Shown here piece by piece: positions 6,353 to 13,647 of a DNA stretch of 13,647 nt; the stretch's first letter is position 1, and every line of letters starts with the position of its first letter. Below the pieces are notes generated by a model. The model was not told where the DNA came from, did not search any database, and saw nothing but the letters and a program-made list of their open reading frames with translations. The position numbers and the translations under genes are program-made. The stretch is from an uncultured Ruminococcus sp. (GTDB lineage Bacteria > Bacillota > Clostridia > Oscillospirales > Ruminococcaceae): contig CAMNFW010000031.1 of NCBI GenBank assembly GCA_946537565.1, positions 1-13,647 on the forward strand. Reading direction: 5' to 3'.

Positions 6353-6375
6353 AGTCATGCCTCCTATTCAGATAT

Positions 6376-6413
6376 GCCGGCTCTTCCTTCTCAGCAGACT
6401 GTGAGCTGCCGGC
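6376..6413 (-). promoter_or_regulatory. Hairpin in the secD leader
   Basis: GCCGGC at 6376-6381 and again at 6408-6413 (self-complementary hexamers) can form a 6-bp stem. A second stem, CTCA (6390-6393) with TGAG (6402-6405), can form inside it. It lies about 10 nt upstream of the secD Shine-Dalgarno in the predicted transcript. No T-run follows, so it is not a terminator. Its function is unknown, and it could simply protect the 5' end or tune translation. Confidence 0.4.
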
Positions 6414-6470
6414 GGTAAAAAATTTTTCCCTGCATATCTTTGATTATGTGTCTCTACGACAATTATATTT

Positions 6471-6499
6471 ATTGTACTATAATTTTCTAAAAAAGTCAA
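6471..6499 (-). promoter_or_regulatory. Sigma-A type promoter of secDF
   Basis: On the minus strand TTGACT (6499-6494) and TACAAT (6476-6471) are separated by exactly 17 nt, in an A/T-rich context. Transcription would start near 6464, giving a leader of about 110 nt. The ATP synthase operon ends at 6644. I see no convincing intrinsic terminator between atpC and this promoter, so some read-through into secDF is possible. Two direct copies of TTGCACAAT (6534-6542 and 6560-6568, plus strand) lie just upstream. Confidence 0.8.
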
Positions 6500-6643
6500 G
6501 CATAACGCAGAATACAATGTATTTTTTAAATTATTGCACAATTATCCTCAGTGTTACTGTTGCACAATAAACAAAAATCAGCCCTGCCCTGCTTTTCTCA
6601 ATTTCAGGAGATATACCAGGTACAGCAGTATAGTTCACTGATA

Positions 6644-7054
6644 TTACTTAAAATGCTTCTGGGATACCTTAAGCCTGTTCATCGCACGGTTGAGGGCTGC
6701 CTGAGTCTGGTAGTACTCAACTATGCTCTGCTTCTGGCGGAGCGCTTCTTCGGCACGCTGTTTTGCTTCCTCAGCACGCTTTATGTCTATCTCCTCCGGA
6801 AGCTCGCAGGAATCCGCAAGTATTACTGCCCTGTCCGGCTGCACCTGTATGAATCCCTCGGATATGGCGGCGTATTTCCACTGTCCGTCCACCATATATT
6901 TCAGCTCTCCCGTGGGAAGCACAGTTACCAGCGGCTCGTGACCTGCCATTATTCCCATGAGACCGTCTATCGCTGTTATCACAAGATGCTCGGTCTCGCC
7001 CTGAAAAAATATGCGGTCAGTTGCGATTATTTCGAGTTTAAAGGTCTTTGCCAT
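6644..7054 (-). CDS. atpC: ATP synthase F1 subunit epsilon
   Basis: This 136-residue protein is the usual length for epsilon, which sits on the central stalk with gamma and restrains ATP hydrolysis. The N-terminal beta-sandwich (about 1-86) carries the family motif GLMGIMAGHEP (31-41). The C-terminal helical hairpin (about 87-130) is rich in Ala, Glu, Arg and Lys, as in regulatory epsilon subunits. AAGGAGGT lies 4 nt before the ATG, and the gene starts 10 nt after the atpD stop. It is the last gene of the operon. The 290 bp beyond it contain the secDF promoter and leader but no gene. Confidence 0.96.
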   Translation of the reverse strand: MAKTFKLEIIATDRIFFQGETEHLVITAIDGLMGIMAGHEPLVTVLPTGELKYMVDGQWKYAAISEGFIQVQPDRAVILADSCELPEEIDIKRAEEAKQRAEEALRQKQSIVEYYQTQAALNRAMNRLKVSQKHFK

Positions 7055-7064
7055 AATGACCTCC

Positions 7065-8611
<1,547 letters not shown>

Positions 8612-9523
8612 TTAATCTTCTTTAAGACCGTTGGCACCGCCGCAGACCTCGGTTATCTCCTGAGTTATTGCAGCCTGTCTTGCCCGGTTATACATCAGCG
8701 AAAGGTCTTTTATCATATCCTTTGCACTGGTGGTGGCTGCGTCCATTGCCGTCATTCTCGACTGCTGCTCACAGCAGAACGCTTCTACCATTGCACCGTA
8801 GATTATACCCTTTGCATACTGGGGTATGAGATAATCCATTACCTCCTCCGGCGACGGCGAGAACGATGCCTTCGGCAGCTTCTTTATTGTGCCGTCCGCA
8901 GCCTTTCCGAAATGCCGCCGCTCAAAAGGCAGCAGCCGGAGAGTTCTTGTCTCCTGAACATTCGATGTGACCATATCGGTATACAGCAGGTATACTTCGT
9001 CCAGCTCTCTTGCCTTGAACTTTTCTATCACAAGCTCAGCTATCTCCATTGCCCTGTAGAGGGTGGGATTCTGGGTGGTGTAGAGAAATTCACTGTCAAC
9101 GCTGGCTTTGTTCTCATTCCTGCTCCTGCGCTGGAAGTACATTCTTCCAACCTGTCCCATTACGAACAGATAGCAGTTGCTGAGGTCAGCAGTCTCGTTC
9201 AGGGTCTGCTCGGCATATTTCAGTATGTTATGATTATAGCTTCCGCAGAGTCCCTTGTCTGCGGTTATGACGATATATCCCTTTTTGCGCTTATCCTCCG
9301 GAATATCCGAACGTCTGTCAAAAAACAGCTGCTTGGTATGGGGAGTATGTTCAAGGACGCTTTCAATGGTCTCCTGGAGCTTGTAAAAATACGGCTCGGT
9401 GGAATCCAGGGATTTTCTCGCCTTTTTAAGCTTTGAAGAGGACATAAGATACATCGCATTGGTTATTTTCAGTATCTGCTGTATACTTGCTATCCTCTCC
9501 CTGATCTCTCTCATATTGGGCAT
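8612..9523 (-). CDS. atpG: ATP synthase F1 subunit gamma
   Basis: This 303-residue rotor shaft subunit has an N-terminal helix with MREIRERIASI (4-14) and KITNAMYLMSSSKLKKA (19-35), the usual partner of the C-terminal helix in the coiled coil. The central Rossmann-like domain lies between. The C-terminal signature ITQEITEVCGGANGL closes the protein. It is slightly longer than the typical 285-290 residues. The start follows the atpH-atpA stop by 11 nt, with GGGGTG as ribosome binding site. A second ATG three codons in would also fit the family but has poorer spacing. Confidence 0.97.
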   Translation of the reverse strand: MPNMREIRERIASIQQILKITNAMYLMSSSKLKKARKSLDSTEPYFYKLQETIESVLEHTPHTKQLFFDRRSDIPEDKRKKGYIVITADKGLCGSYNHNILKYAEQTLNETADLSNCYLFVMGQVGRMYFQRRSRNENKASVDSEFLYTTQNPTLYRAMEIAELVIEKFKARELDEVYLLYTDMVTSNVQETRTLRLLPFERRHFGKAADGTIKKLPKASFSPSPEEVMDYLIPQYAKGIIYGAMVEAFCCEQQSRMTAMDAATTSAKDMIKDLSLMYNRARQAAITQEITEVCGGANGLKED

Positions 9524-9534
9524 AGCTTCACCCC

Positions 9535-11562
9535 TTATTCCTCATAGGCTGTGAGTATCTTCTCAATGCGCTCCATAAGGTCATCGGTAAGCACCTTTCC
9601 TTCGTCGATCTCAGTGATTATATCCTGACCGTAGGAACGGATATAGCTCATAAGATCACTGCAATGCTCCTTAAGCTCCTTAAGCGGTATGCCGTCAAAG
9701 AAACCATGCTGGGCTGCATAGAGAAGTATGACCTGTTCATGGTGGGGCAGCGGATTGTACAGCGGCTGTTTCAGCAGCTCTGTAAGCATATGTCCGTGGT
9801 TGAGCAGATCGGTGGTGGACTGGTCAAGCTCTGAGGAGAACTGTGTGAATATCTCCATTTCCTTGAACTGGGCAAGGTCTATACGGAGATTTCCCGATGC
9901 CTTTTTCATTGCCTTTGTCTGGGCTGCACCGCCTACACGGGATACCGAAAGTCCATAGTTGACTGCCGGACGAAGACCTGAATTGAACAGCTCGCTCTCC
10001 AGGAATATCTGTCCGTCTGTTATGGATATAACGTTGGTGGGGATATATGCTGAGATATCTCCCGCAAGTGTTTCTATTACCGGCAGTGCTGTAAGCGAAC
10101 CGCCGCCGTGTTCATCGTCAAGACGGCTGGAGCGTTCAAGAAGCCTTGAATGAAGATAGAATACATCTCCAGGATATGCCTCTCGTCCCGGCGGTCTGTG
10201 AAGAAGCAGCGACATCGCACGGTATGCAACTGCGTGCTTTGAAAGGTCATCGTATATTATCAGCACATCTTTGCCCTTTGACATGAAATATTCAGCTATA
10301 GCTGTGCCTGAATACGGCGAAATGTACTGGAATGGCGCAGGCTCGCTGGCTGAGGCTGATACTACTACTGTATAAGCCATTGCATTGTACTTCTTAAGAG
10401 TATTCACCACCTGTGCAACTGTTGAGGACTTCTGTCCGATTGCAACGTATACACAGATAACGTCCTGACCTCTCTGGTTTATTATCGTATCAATTGCGAT
10501 AGAAGTCTTTCCGGTCTGGCGGTCGCCTATGATAAGCTCACGCTGTCCCCGTCCGATAGGGAACATCGAATCTATCGCAAGTATACCCGTCTGGAGCGGC
10601 ACGCTTACCGGCTTTCGCTCAATAACGCCAGGTGCTTCACGCTCAATAGGAAAGTAATCCTCTGCTTTTATTGTGCCCAGTCCATCAATAGGACTTCCCA
10701 GCGCATCGACTACTCTTCCCAGAAGCTCGTCACTTACACCGATTCCGGCACGCTTTCCTGTTCTGACTACCGACGAACCTTCCGTCAGTCCGTGGTCATC
10801 GCCAAGAAGCACTACGCCTACGCCCTTTTCTTCAAGATTCTGTACGATACCCCTGACACCGGTCTCGAACTCCACCAGCTCGCCGTACATTACAGAATTC
10901 ATTCCCTTTACGGAAGCTATACCGTCGCCCAGTCTTACGATGAAGCCGGTCTCAGTAGCACCGGACTTTACTTCAAAATCCTTGACCTCAGTTTTGAGAA
11001 CGGATATGATATCGCTTTTTGCTGACGGCTTGTCAGCGTTATTTTCTGCAACTTCCGCAGCCTTGCTTTGGAGCGTATCCTTCATAAGTCTGAGGCTTGT
11101 GCGGTAGCTCTTATCGTACTCGATATCGCCGGCTGTAAGGATAAAACCGCCCAGGATATCCGGGTCCTTCCGGTACTCGATATCCACGTCCTCCTTGACG
11201 AATCTTTCCATTATGAATTTTTTAAGGTCAGCCTGCTGAGTGTCGGTAAGAGGCGTAACATAGCGGACTACGACCTTTATGCTGCCCTGCTTTTCGATAA
11301 GCACATCGGTATACTCTTCAAGTATATCCTTAACTTTTTCAACAGCACCGTTCCGCACTGCGCTCATCATGAAGCGTTCAAGGCTTGCCGGAAACAGCTT
11401 TTTTATGATGCTGTTTTTCTCGTCATAAGTCACAAGGGGATTTGACAGAGTTTCAGCCACGTCCGGACAGGCTGTGAAGACATTCTTTGCCGCAGCTGTA
11501 TCCTCCCTGGATATATTCAGGCGGATAAGCTCTTTAAGCATATCCTTCGGATTCACCTTCAT
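9535..11562 (-). CDS. atpHA: Fused ATP synthase F1 subunits delta and alpha
   Basis: This single 675-codon frame encodes two normally separate subunits. Residues 1-165 are delta/OSCP, the peripheral-stalk cap: LSNPLVTYDEKNSIIKKLF (39-57) and the C-terminal DPDILGGFILTAGD (133-146) match the family, but the first helix with the usual RYAxAL is missing. A linker rich in Ala, Glu, Asn and Lys (about 166-181) leads into alpha. Its N-terminal helix SDIISVLKTEVKDFE (183-197) is retained, then RLGDGIASVKG (210-220), P-loop GDRQTGKT (346-353), LIIYDDL (434-440), and the signature PAVNYGLSVS (532-541) with the arginine finger Arg542. The alpha part is about 495 residues, normal length. Between the domains there is no stop, no Shine-Dalgarno and no ATG except Met160, which lies before delta ends and lacks a ribosome binding site. 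The gene starts in a 4-nt ATGA overlap with atpF. Confidence 0.95.
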   Translation of the reverse strand: MKVNPKDMLKELIRLNISREDTAAAKNVFTACPDVAETLSNPLVTYDEKNSIIKKLFPASLERFMMSAVRNGAVEKVKDILEEYTDVLIEKQGSIKVVVRYVTPLTDTQQADLKKFIMERFVKEDVDIEYRKDPDILGGFILTAGDIEYDKSYRTSLRLMKDTLQSKAAEVAENNADKPSAKSDIISVLKTEVKDFEVKSGATETGFIVRLGDGIASVKGMNSVMYGELVEFETGVRGIVQNLEEKGVGVVLLGDDHGLTEGSSVVRTGKRAGIGVSDELLGRVVDALGSPIDGLGTIKAEDYFPIEREAPGVIERKPVSVPLQTGILAIDSMFPIGRGQRELIIGDRQTGKTSIAIDTIINQRGQDVICVYVAIGQKSSTVAQVVNTLKKYNAMAYTVVVSASASEPAPFQYISPYSGTAIAEYFMSKGKDVLIIYDDLSKHAVAYRAMSLLLHRPPGREAYPGDVFYLHSRLLERSSRLDDEHGGGSLTALPVIETLAGDISAYIPTNVISITDGQIFLESELFNSGLRPAVNYGLSVSRVGGAAQTKAMKKASGNLRIDLAQFKEMEIFTQFSSELDQSTTDLLNHGHMLTELLKQPLYNPLPHHEQVILLYAAQHGFFDGIPLKELKEHCSDLMSYIRSYGQDIITEIDEGKVLTDDLMERIEKILTAYEE

Positions 11563-12128
11563 GAAGCGTCATCCTCCTTCTGAGAGAGGAATTCATCGAC
11601 CAGCTTACGGTTCTTTTCGTCGTCAAGATTTGCGCCGACCACCTTTGATGCAGCTTCGATAGCCAGGTCAGCGATCTCGGACTGAGCCTGCTGGAGAACT
11701 CTTCTGCGCTCGTTCTCGATAGTTTTTCCGGCATCAGCGATTATCTGGTCAGCCTCTTCCTGGGATTTTTTGATGATAGCAGCCTTTTCGTTCTCTGCGT
11801 CCTCATGGGCTTTCATGATGATTTTTTCAGCCTCAGCCTTGGCGTCGCCCAGGTCTTCCTCATACTGTTTTTTAATCTCCTCAGCCTCCTGCTTAGCTTT
11901 CTCAGCATCGTCTATATCCTTCTGAATGGACTGAGTTCTGTCGTCCATGAGCTTATTGATAGGCTTGAAGAGAAAAATTCTGAGAAGTATGAAGAGCAGG
12001 ATTATATTGACTGCCGGCCAGATGAAATTCCATATATTTACATCAAGCATCGTGCCGTCCAGTGCAGAGCCTTCCTCTGCAACTGTAATGATATTCCAGC
12101 TGCTGATATTCAGCAATGTGCTAAACAT
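11559..12128 (-). CDS. atpF: ATP synthase Fo subunit b
   Basis: This 189-residue peripheral stalk subunit has an N-terminal membrane helix (about 31-54, in IWNFIWPAVNIILLFIL) followed by FKPINKLMDDRTQSI and a long, highly charged helix (about 58-185) that dimerises and binds delta. About 25 residues precede the membrane segment. A start at Met27 would remove them, but AAGGAAGAG lies 5 nt before the first ATG and nothing lies before Met27, so I keep the long form. It overlaps the delta-alpha gene by 4 nt (ATGA), suggesting coupled translation of the stalk parts. Confidence 0.96.
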   Translation of the reverse strand: MFSTLLNISSWNIITVAEEGSALDGTMLDVNIWNFIWPAVNIILLFILLRIFLFKPINKLMDDRTQSIQKDIDDAEKAKQEAEEIKKQYEEDLGDAKAEAEKIIMKAHEDAENEKAAIIKKSQEEADQIIADAGKTIENERRRVLQQAQSEIADLAIEAASKVVGANLDDEKNRKLVDEFLSQKEDDAS

Positions 12129-12151
12129 AGTTACTCTTCCTTTCAGTCAGA

Positions 12152-12373
12152 TTATTTAAGCAGAAAGATTATAAGTATCGCAATTACGAAGCCATAGATA
12201 GCTGTTGCTTCTGCCAGAGCGCAGCCGAGAAGGAGCGCCTTGTTGATATCACCCTTAGCCTCCGGCTGACGGGCAATGGATTCTGCTGCCTTTGCGGTAG
12301 CCAGACCGATTCCTATACCTGCGCCTGCACCGGTGAGAACGGCGATAGCAGCGCCTAATGCAATAGTTGACAT
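12152..12373 (-). CDS. atpE: ATP synthase Fo subunit c, second copy
   Basis: This 73-residue proteolipid is the rotor-ring subunit that carries ions across the membrane. It has two membrane helices (about 5-30 and 47-72), the polar loop ARQPEAKGD (34-42) and the ion-carrying Glu55. The protein is identical in every residue to the copy at 12481-12702, although the DNA differs at about 25 positions. GGAGGT sits 7 nt before the chosen ATG. An in-frame ATG 19 codons upstream lies in the spacer and would add a non-family extension, so it was rejected. At Na+-ring ligand positions it has Ile22 for Gln and Ala56 for Ser but keeps Thr57 and Tyr60, which favours H+ as the coupling ion. Confidence 0.97.
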   Translation of the reverse strand: MSTIALGAAIAVLTGAGAGIGIGLATAKAAESIARQPEAKGDINKALLLGCALAEATAIYGFVIAILIIFLLK

Positions 12374-12444
12374 AAAATTTACCTCCGGTATTTTTTTGCT
12401 GTGGACGGCTTGATATTGCAGCTGAATCACAAATTTCCGTTTTC

Positions 12445-12478
12445 AGCCGGGCAGCTCATGCCGTTCGTTTTCCCGGCT
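12445..12478 (-). promoter_or_regulatory. Hairpin between the two atpE genes
   Basis: AGCCGGG (minus strand, 12478-12472) pairs with CCCGGCT (12451-12445) around a 20-nt loop, beginning 2 nt after the stop of the first atpE. No T-run follows. Stems just after the gene for the c subunit could protect or process the mRNA and raise c output, but that is inference. Confidence 0.45.
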
Positions 12479-12480
12479 CA

Positions 12481-12702
12481 TCACTTGAGCAGGAATATGA
12501 TAAGTATAGCGATTACGAAGCCGTAGATAGCGGTTGCTTCTGCCAGCGCACAGCCAAGAAGGAGTGCCTTGTTGATGTCGCCCTTAGCCTCCGGCTGACG
12601 AGCGATAGATTCTGCTGCCTTTGCGGTAGCCAGACCGATTCCTATACCTGCGCCTGCGCCTGTAAGAACGGCGATAGCAGCGCCTAATGCGATAGTGCTC
12701 AT
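12481..12702 (-). CDS. atpE: ATP synthase Fo subunit c, first copy
   Basis: This is the promoter-proximal of two tandem c genes; its 73-residue product is identical to that of the second copy. AGGAGG lies 8 nt before the ATG, and the gene begins 21 nt after atpB. The sequence contains the R35-Q36-P37 loop and the membrane Glu55 in CALAEATAIY. Silent differences from the second copy include a Ser2 codon switch (AGC here, TCA there), which needs more than one base change. The duplication is therefore not recent unless gene conversion acted on parts of it. With ring stoichiometry near 10, a second gene copy may simply raise dosage. Confidence 0.97.
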   Translation of the reverse strand: MSTIALGAAIAVLTGAGAGIGIGLATAKAAESIARQPEAKGDINKALLLGCALAEATAIYGFVIAILIIFLLK

Positions 12703-12723
12703 AGTATTTTCCTCCTGATCATA

Positions 12724-13446
12724 TTATTTAGCTTTTGCAGTATTGTGGTGTTCTTCTTCCTCTGCGCCCTCCATTGCCTCTGCCATGAACAGCGAGGTCA
12801 GGAAGACGAAAACATACGCCTGGATACAGCCGTCGAAAATATCAAAATAAAAGCTCAGCACCAGCGGTACTCCCACTGGTATAACCATTTTTATAAGCTC
12901 CATTACTACGAATGCGCCCAGTACGTTTCCGAAAAGTCGCATACAAAGTGACAGAGGTTTTATGAACAGCTCCAGGATATTTATTGGCAGCAGCAGCGGC
13001 ATTGGTTCGATGAAGCTGTGCAGCCAGCCGCCGAAGCCACGCTCACGGATACCGCTGAACTGTATCAGAAGTATCGCAAAAGCTGCCATTGCAGCGGTTA
13101 CGCCGATATCCTTCGTTGGCGGTCTGAGACCAAACAGTCCCACGATATTTGATATACCTATATAAATAAGGAATGTTTCCAGTATCGGCAGATATTTTTT
13201 ACCCTTCGGACCGAGTATTTCCAGGAAGAAATTATTCATCCAGTTGATACCTATTTCCAGCAGACACTGTGTACCTGTGGGGACTTTTTTAAGTTTTCTG
13301 ACCAGAAGTATTGAAGCGATGACCACCACCAGCATTATACCCCAAGTCATTACGCAGGATTCCGGGACGGGAATTCCGCCAAAAATTGGTATTGTAAAAG
13401 CTGTCCTGCATTCAAGCTCTTCCATAAGCTTTTCACCGATGTCCAT
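12724..13446 (-). CDS. atpB: ATP synthase Fo subunit a
   Basis: This 240-residue membrane subunit forms the ion half-channels beside the c-ring. The essential Arg170 lies in SLCMRLFGNVLGAF (166-179), and the C-terminal helix GCIQAYVFVFLTSLFMAEAM (206-225) is typical. Several membrane helices are visible (about 35-50, 86-106, 117-131, 152-165 and 175-200). I chose the ATG at 13446, 7 nt after AGAAGGTG. An in-frame ATG 46 codons upstream (13584) coincides with the predicted transcription start and cannot be used. It is the first gene of the operon; no atpI or other gene precedes it in the window. Confidence 0.96.
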   Translation of the reverse strand: MDIGEKLMEELECRTAFTIPIFGGIPVPESCVMTWGIMLVVVIASILLVRKLKKVPTGTQCLLEIGINWMNNFFLEILGPKGKKYLPILETFLIYIGISNIVGLFGLRPPTKDIGVTAAMAAFAILLIQFSGIRERGFGGWLHSFIEPMPLLLPINILELFIKPLSLCMRLFGNVLGAFVVMELIKMVIPVGVPLVLSFYFDIFDGCIQAYVFVFLTSLFMAEAMEGAEEEEHHNTAKAK

Positions 13447-13477
13447 ACTTTTACACCTTCTTTCGTTATAAGAATAG

Positions 13478-13512
13478 AAAAACGGAGCCAGCGCACTGCA
13501 TTGAACTCCGTT
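13478..13512 (-). promoter_or_regulatory. Terminator-like hairpin in the atp leader
   Basis: On the minus strand AACGGAG (13512-13506) pairs with CTCCGTT (13487-13481) around an 18-nt loop, and TTTTT (13482-13478) runs out of the stem. It lies between the promoter and atpB, about 32 nt before the start codon. This has the form of a weak intrinsic terminator or attenuator. The U-run is short and two of its bases belong to the stem, so efficiency is probably partial. No competing antiterminator was worked out. Confidence 0.4.
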
Positions 13513-13590
13513 GTTTTGCCAGATTAGCGTGTGCAGTATATATTTGTCCTGCCGGACTTTTATTCCGGAGGCATCAATGCCCACCTGTTA

Positions 13591-13619
13591 ATTATAAAAC
13601 AAATCCACAACAAAGTCAA
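13591..13619 (-). promoter_or_regulatory. Sigma-A type promoter of the ATP synthase operon
   Basis: TTGACT (13619-13614) and a perfect TATAAT (13596-13591) are separated by exactly 17 nt on the minus strand. Transcription would start near 13584, leaving a leader of about 137 nt. A7 followed by T-rich sequence lies 15-20 nt upstream of the -35 box, in the position of an UP element. Confidence 0.87.
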
Positions 13620-13633
13620 TACTTCATTTAAAA

Positions 13634-13647
13634 TTTTTTTAGCTCAC
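13634..13647 (-). repeat. Tail end of an A-tailed repeat, third locus
   Basis: The last bases read GTGAGCT followed by A7 on the minus strand, the same sequence as the end of the repeat units at 1-119 and 3751-3918. Only 14 nt are inside the window, so the call rests on a short match and on its position directly upstream of a promoter, as in the first locus. Confidence 0.4.

Noticed and set aside
6555..6643. Terminator after atpC
   Set aside because: AAAAGC...GCTGATTTTT near 6575-6605 and a 5-bp stem near 6614-6634 are too weak or lack a proper T-run to call.
12374..12430. Extended start of the second atpE
   Set aside because: The extra 19 residues have no family match, while GGAGGT is ideally placed for the internal ATG and the result then equals the other copy exactly.
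13447..13584. N-terminal extension of atpB by 46 residues
   Set aside because: The upstream ATG coincides with the predicted transcription start. The internal ATG at 13446 has a good ribosome binding site and gives the family's normal length.

Overview
The window looks like chromosomal housekeeping DNA from an anaerobic, low-to-moderate GC Bacillota, most likely a Ruminococcus-like member of the Oscillospiraceae. This is inferred from gene content and style: separate secD and secF, an F-type ATP synthase operon, a small Cys-rich protein resembling the clostridial DUF6472 family, strong AGGAGG ribosome binding sites and sigma-A type promoters. No rRNA, tRNA, CRISPR array, transposase or phage gene was seen.

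Layout, left to right. (1) Positions 1-119 hold one copy of a dispersed, A-tailed repeat. (2) A near-consensus extended -10 promoter (123-151) then starts a leader of about 280 nt. The leader contains a 25-codon upstream ORF with an excellent Shine-Dalgarno and two mutually exclusive hairpins. It ends in a Shine-Dalgarno that lies 29 nt from the start codon unless a hairpin folds the spacer away. It serves a CorA-family cation transporter (437-1363) followed by the small Cys-rich protein (1451-1639). (3) A bidirectional terminator (1641-1676) separates these from convergent uvrC (1733-3556, minus). (4) The 390-bp gap between uvrC and secF carries a uvrC leader inverted repeat, two tandem copies of the 76-bp repeat, and a strong hairpin terminator for secDF. 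(5) secD and secF overlap by 4 nt on the minus strand and have their own TTGACT-17-TACAAT promoter. (6) The F1Fo ATP synthase operon fills the rest (minus strand, transcribed right to left): promoter, leader with a terminator-like hairpin, atpB, atpE, atpE, atpF, a fused atpH-atpA, atpG, atpD, atpC.

The genes form three functional groups. These are divalent-cation transport with a regulated-looking leader, nucleotide excision repair plus protein export, and the complete ATP synthase. Every synthase subunit is accounted for (a, c twice, b, delta+alpha as one polypeptide, gamma, beta, epsilon). None is missing or broken.

The most unusual features are four. The delta and alpha subunits are fused in one continuous 675-codon frame with no visible internal ribosome binding site at the junction, although the enzyme normally contains one delta and three alpha subunits. 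There are two tandem atpE genes with identical proteins but about two dozen silent DNA differences. The CorA-type gene has an elaborate leader with an upstream ORF. The 76-bp repeat family has A-tracts that abut two promoters and supply the U-run of the secDF terminator.
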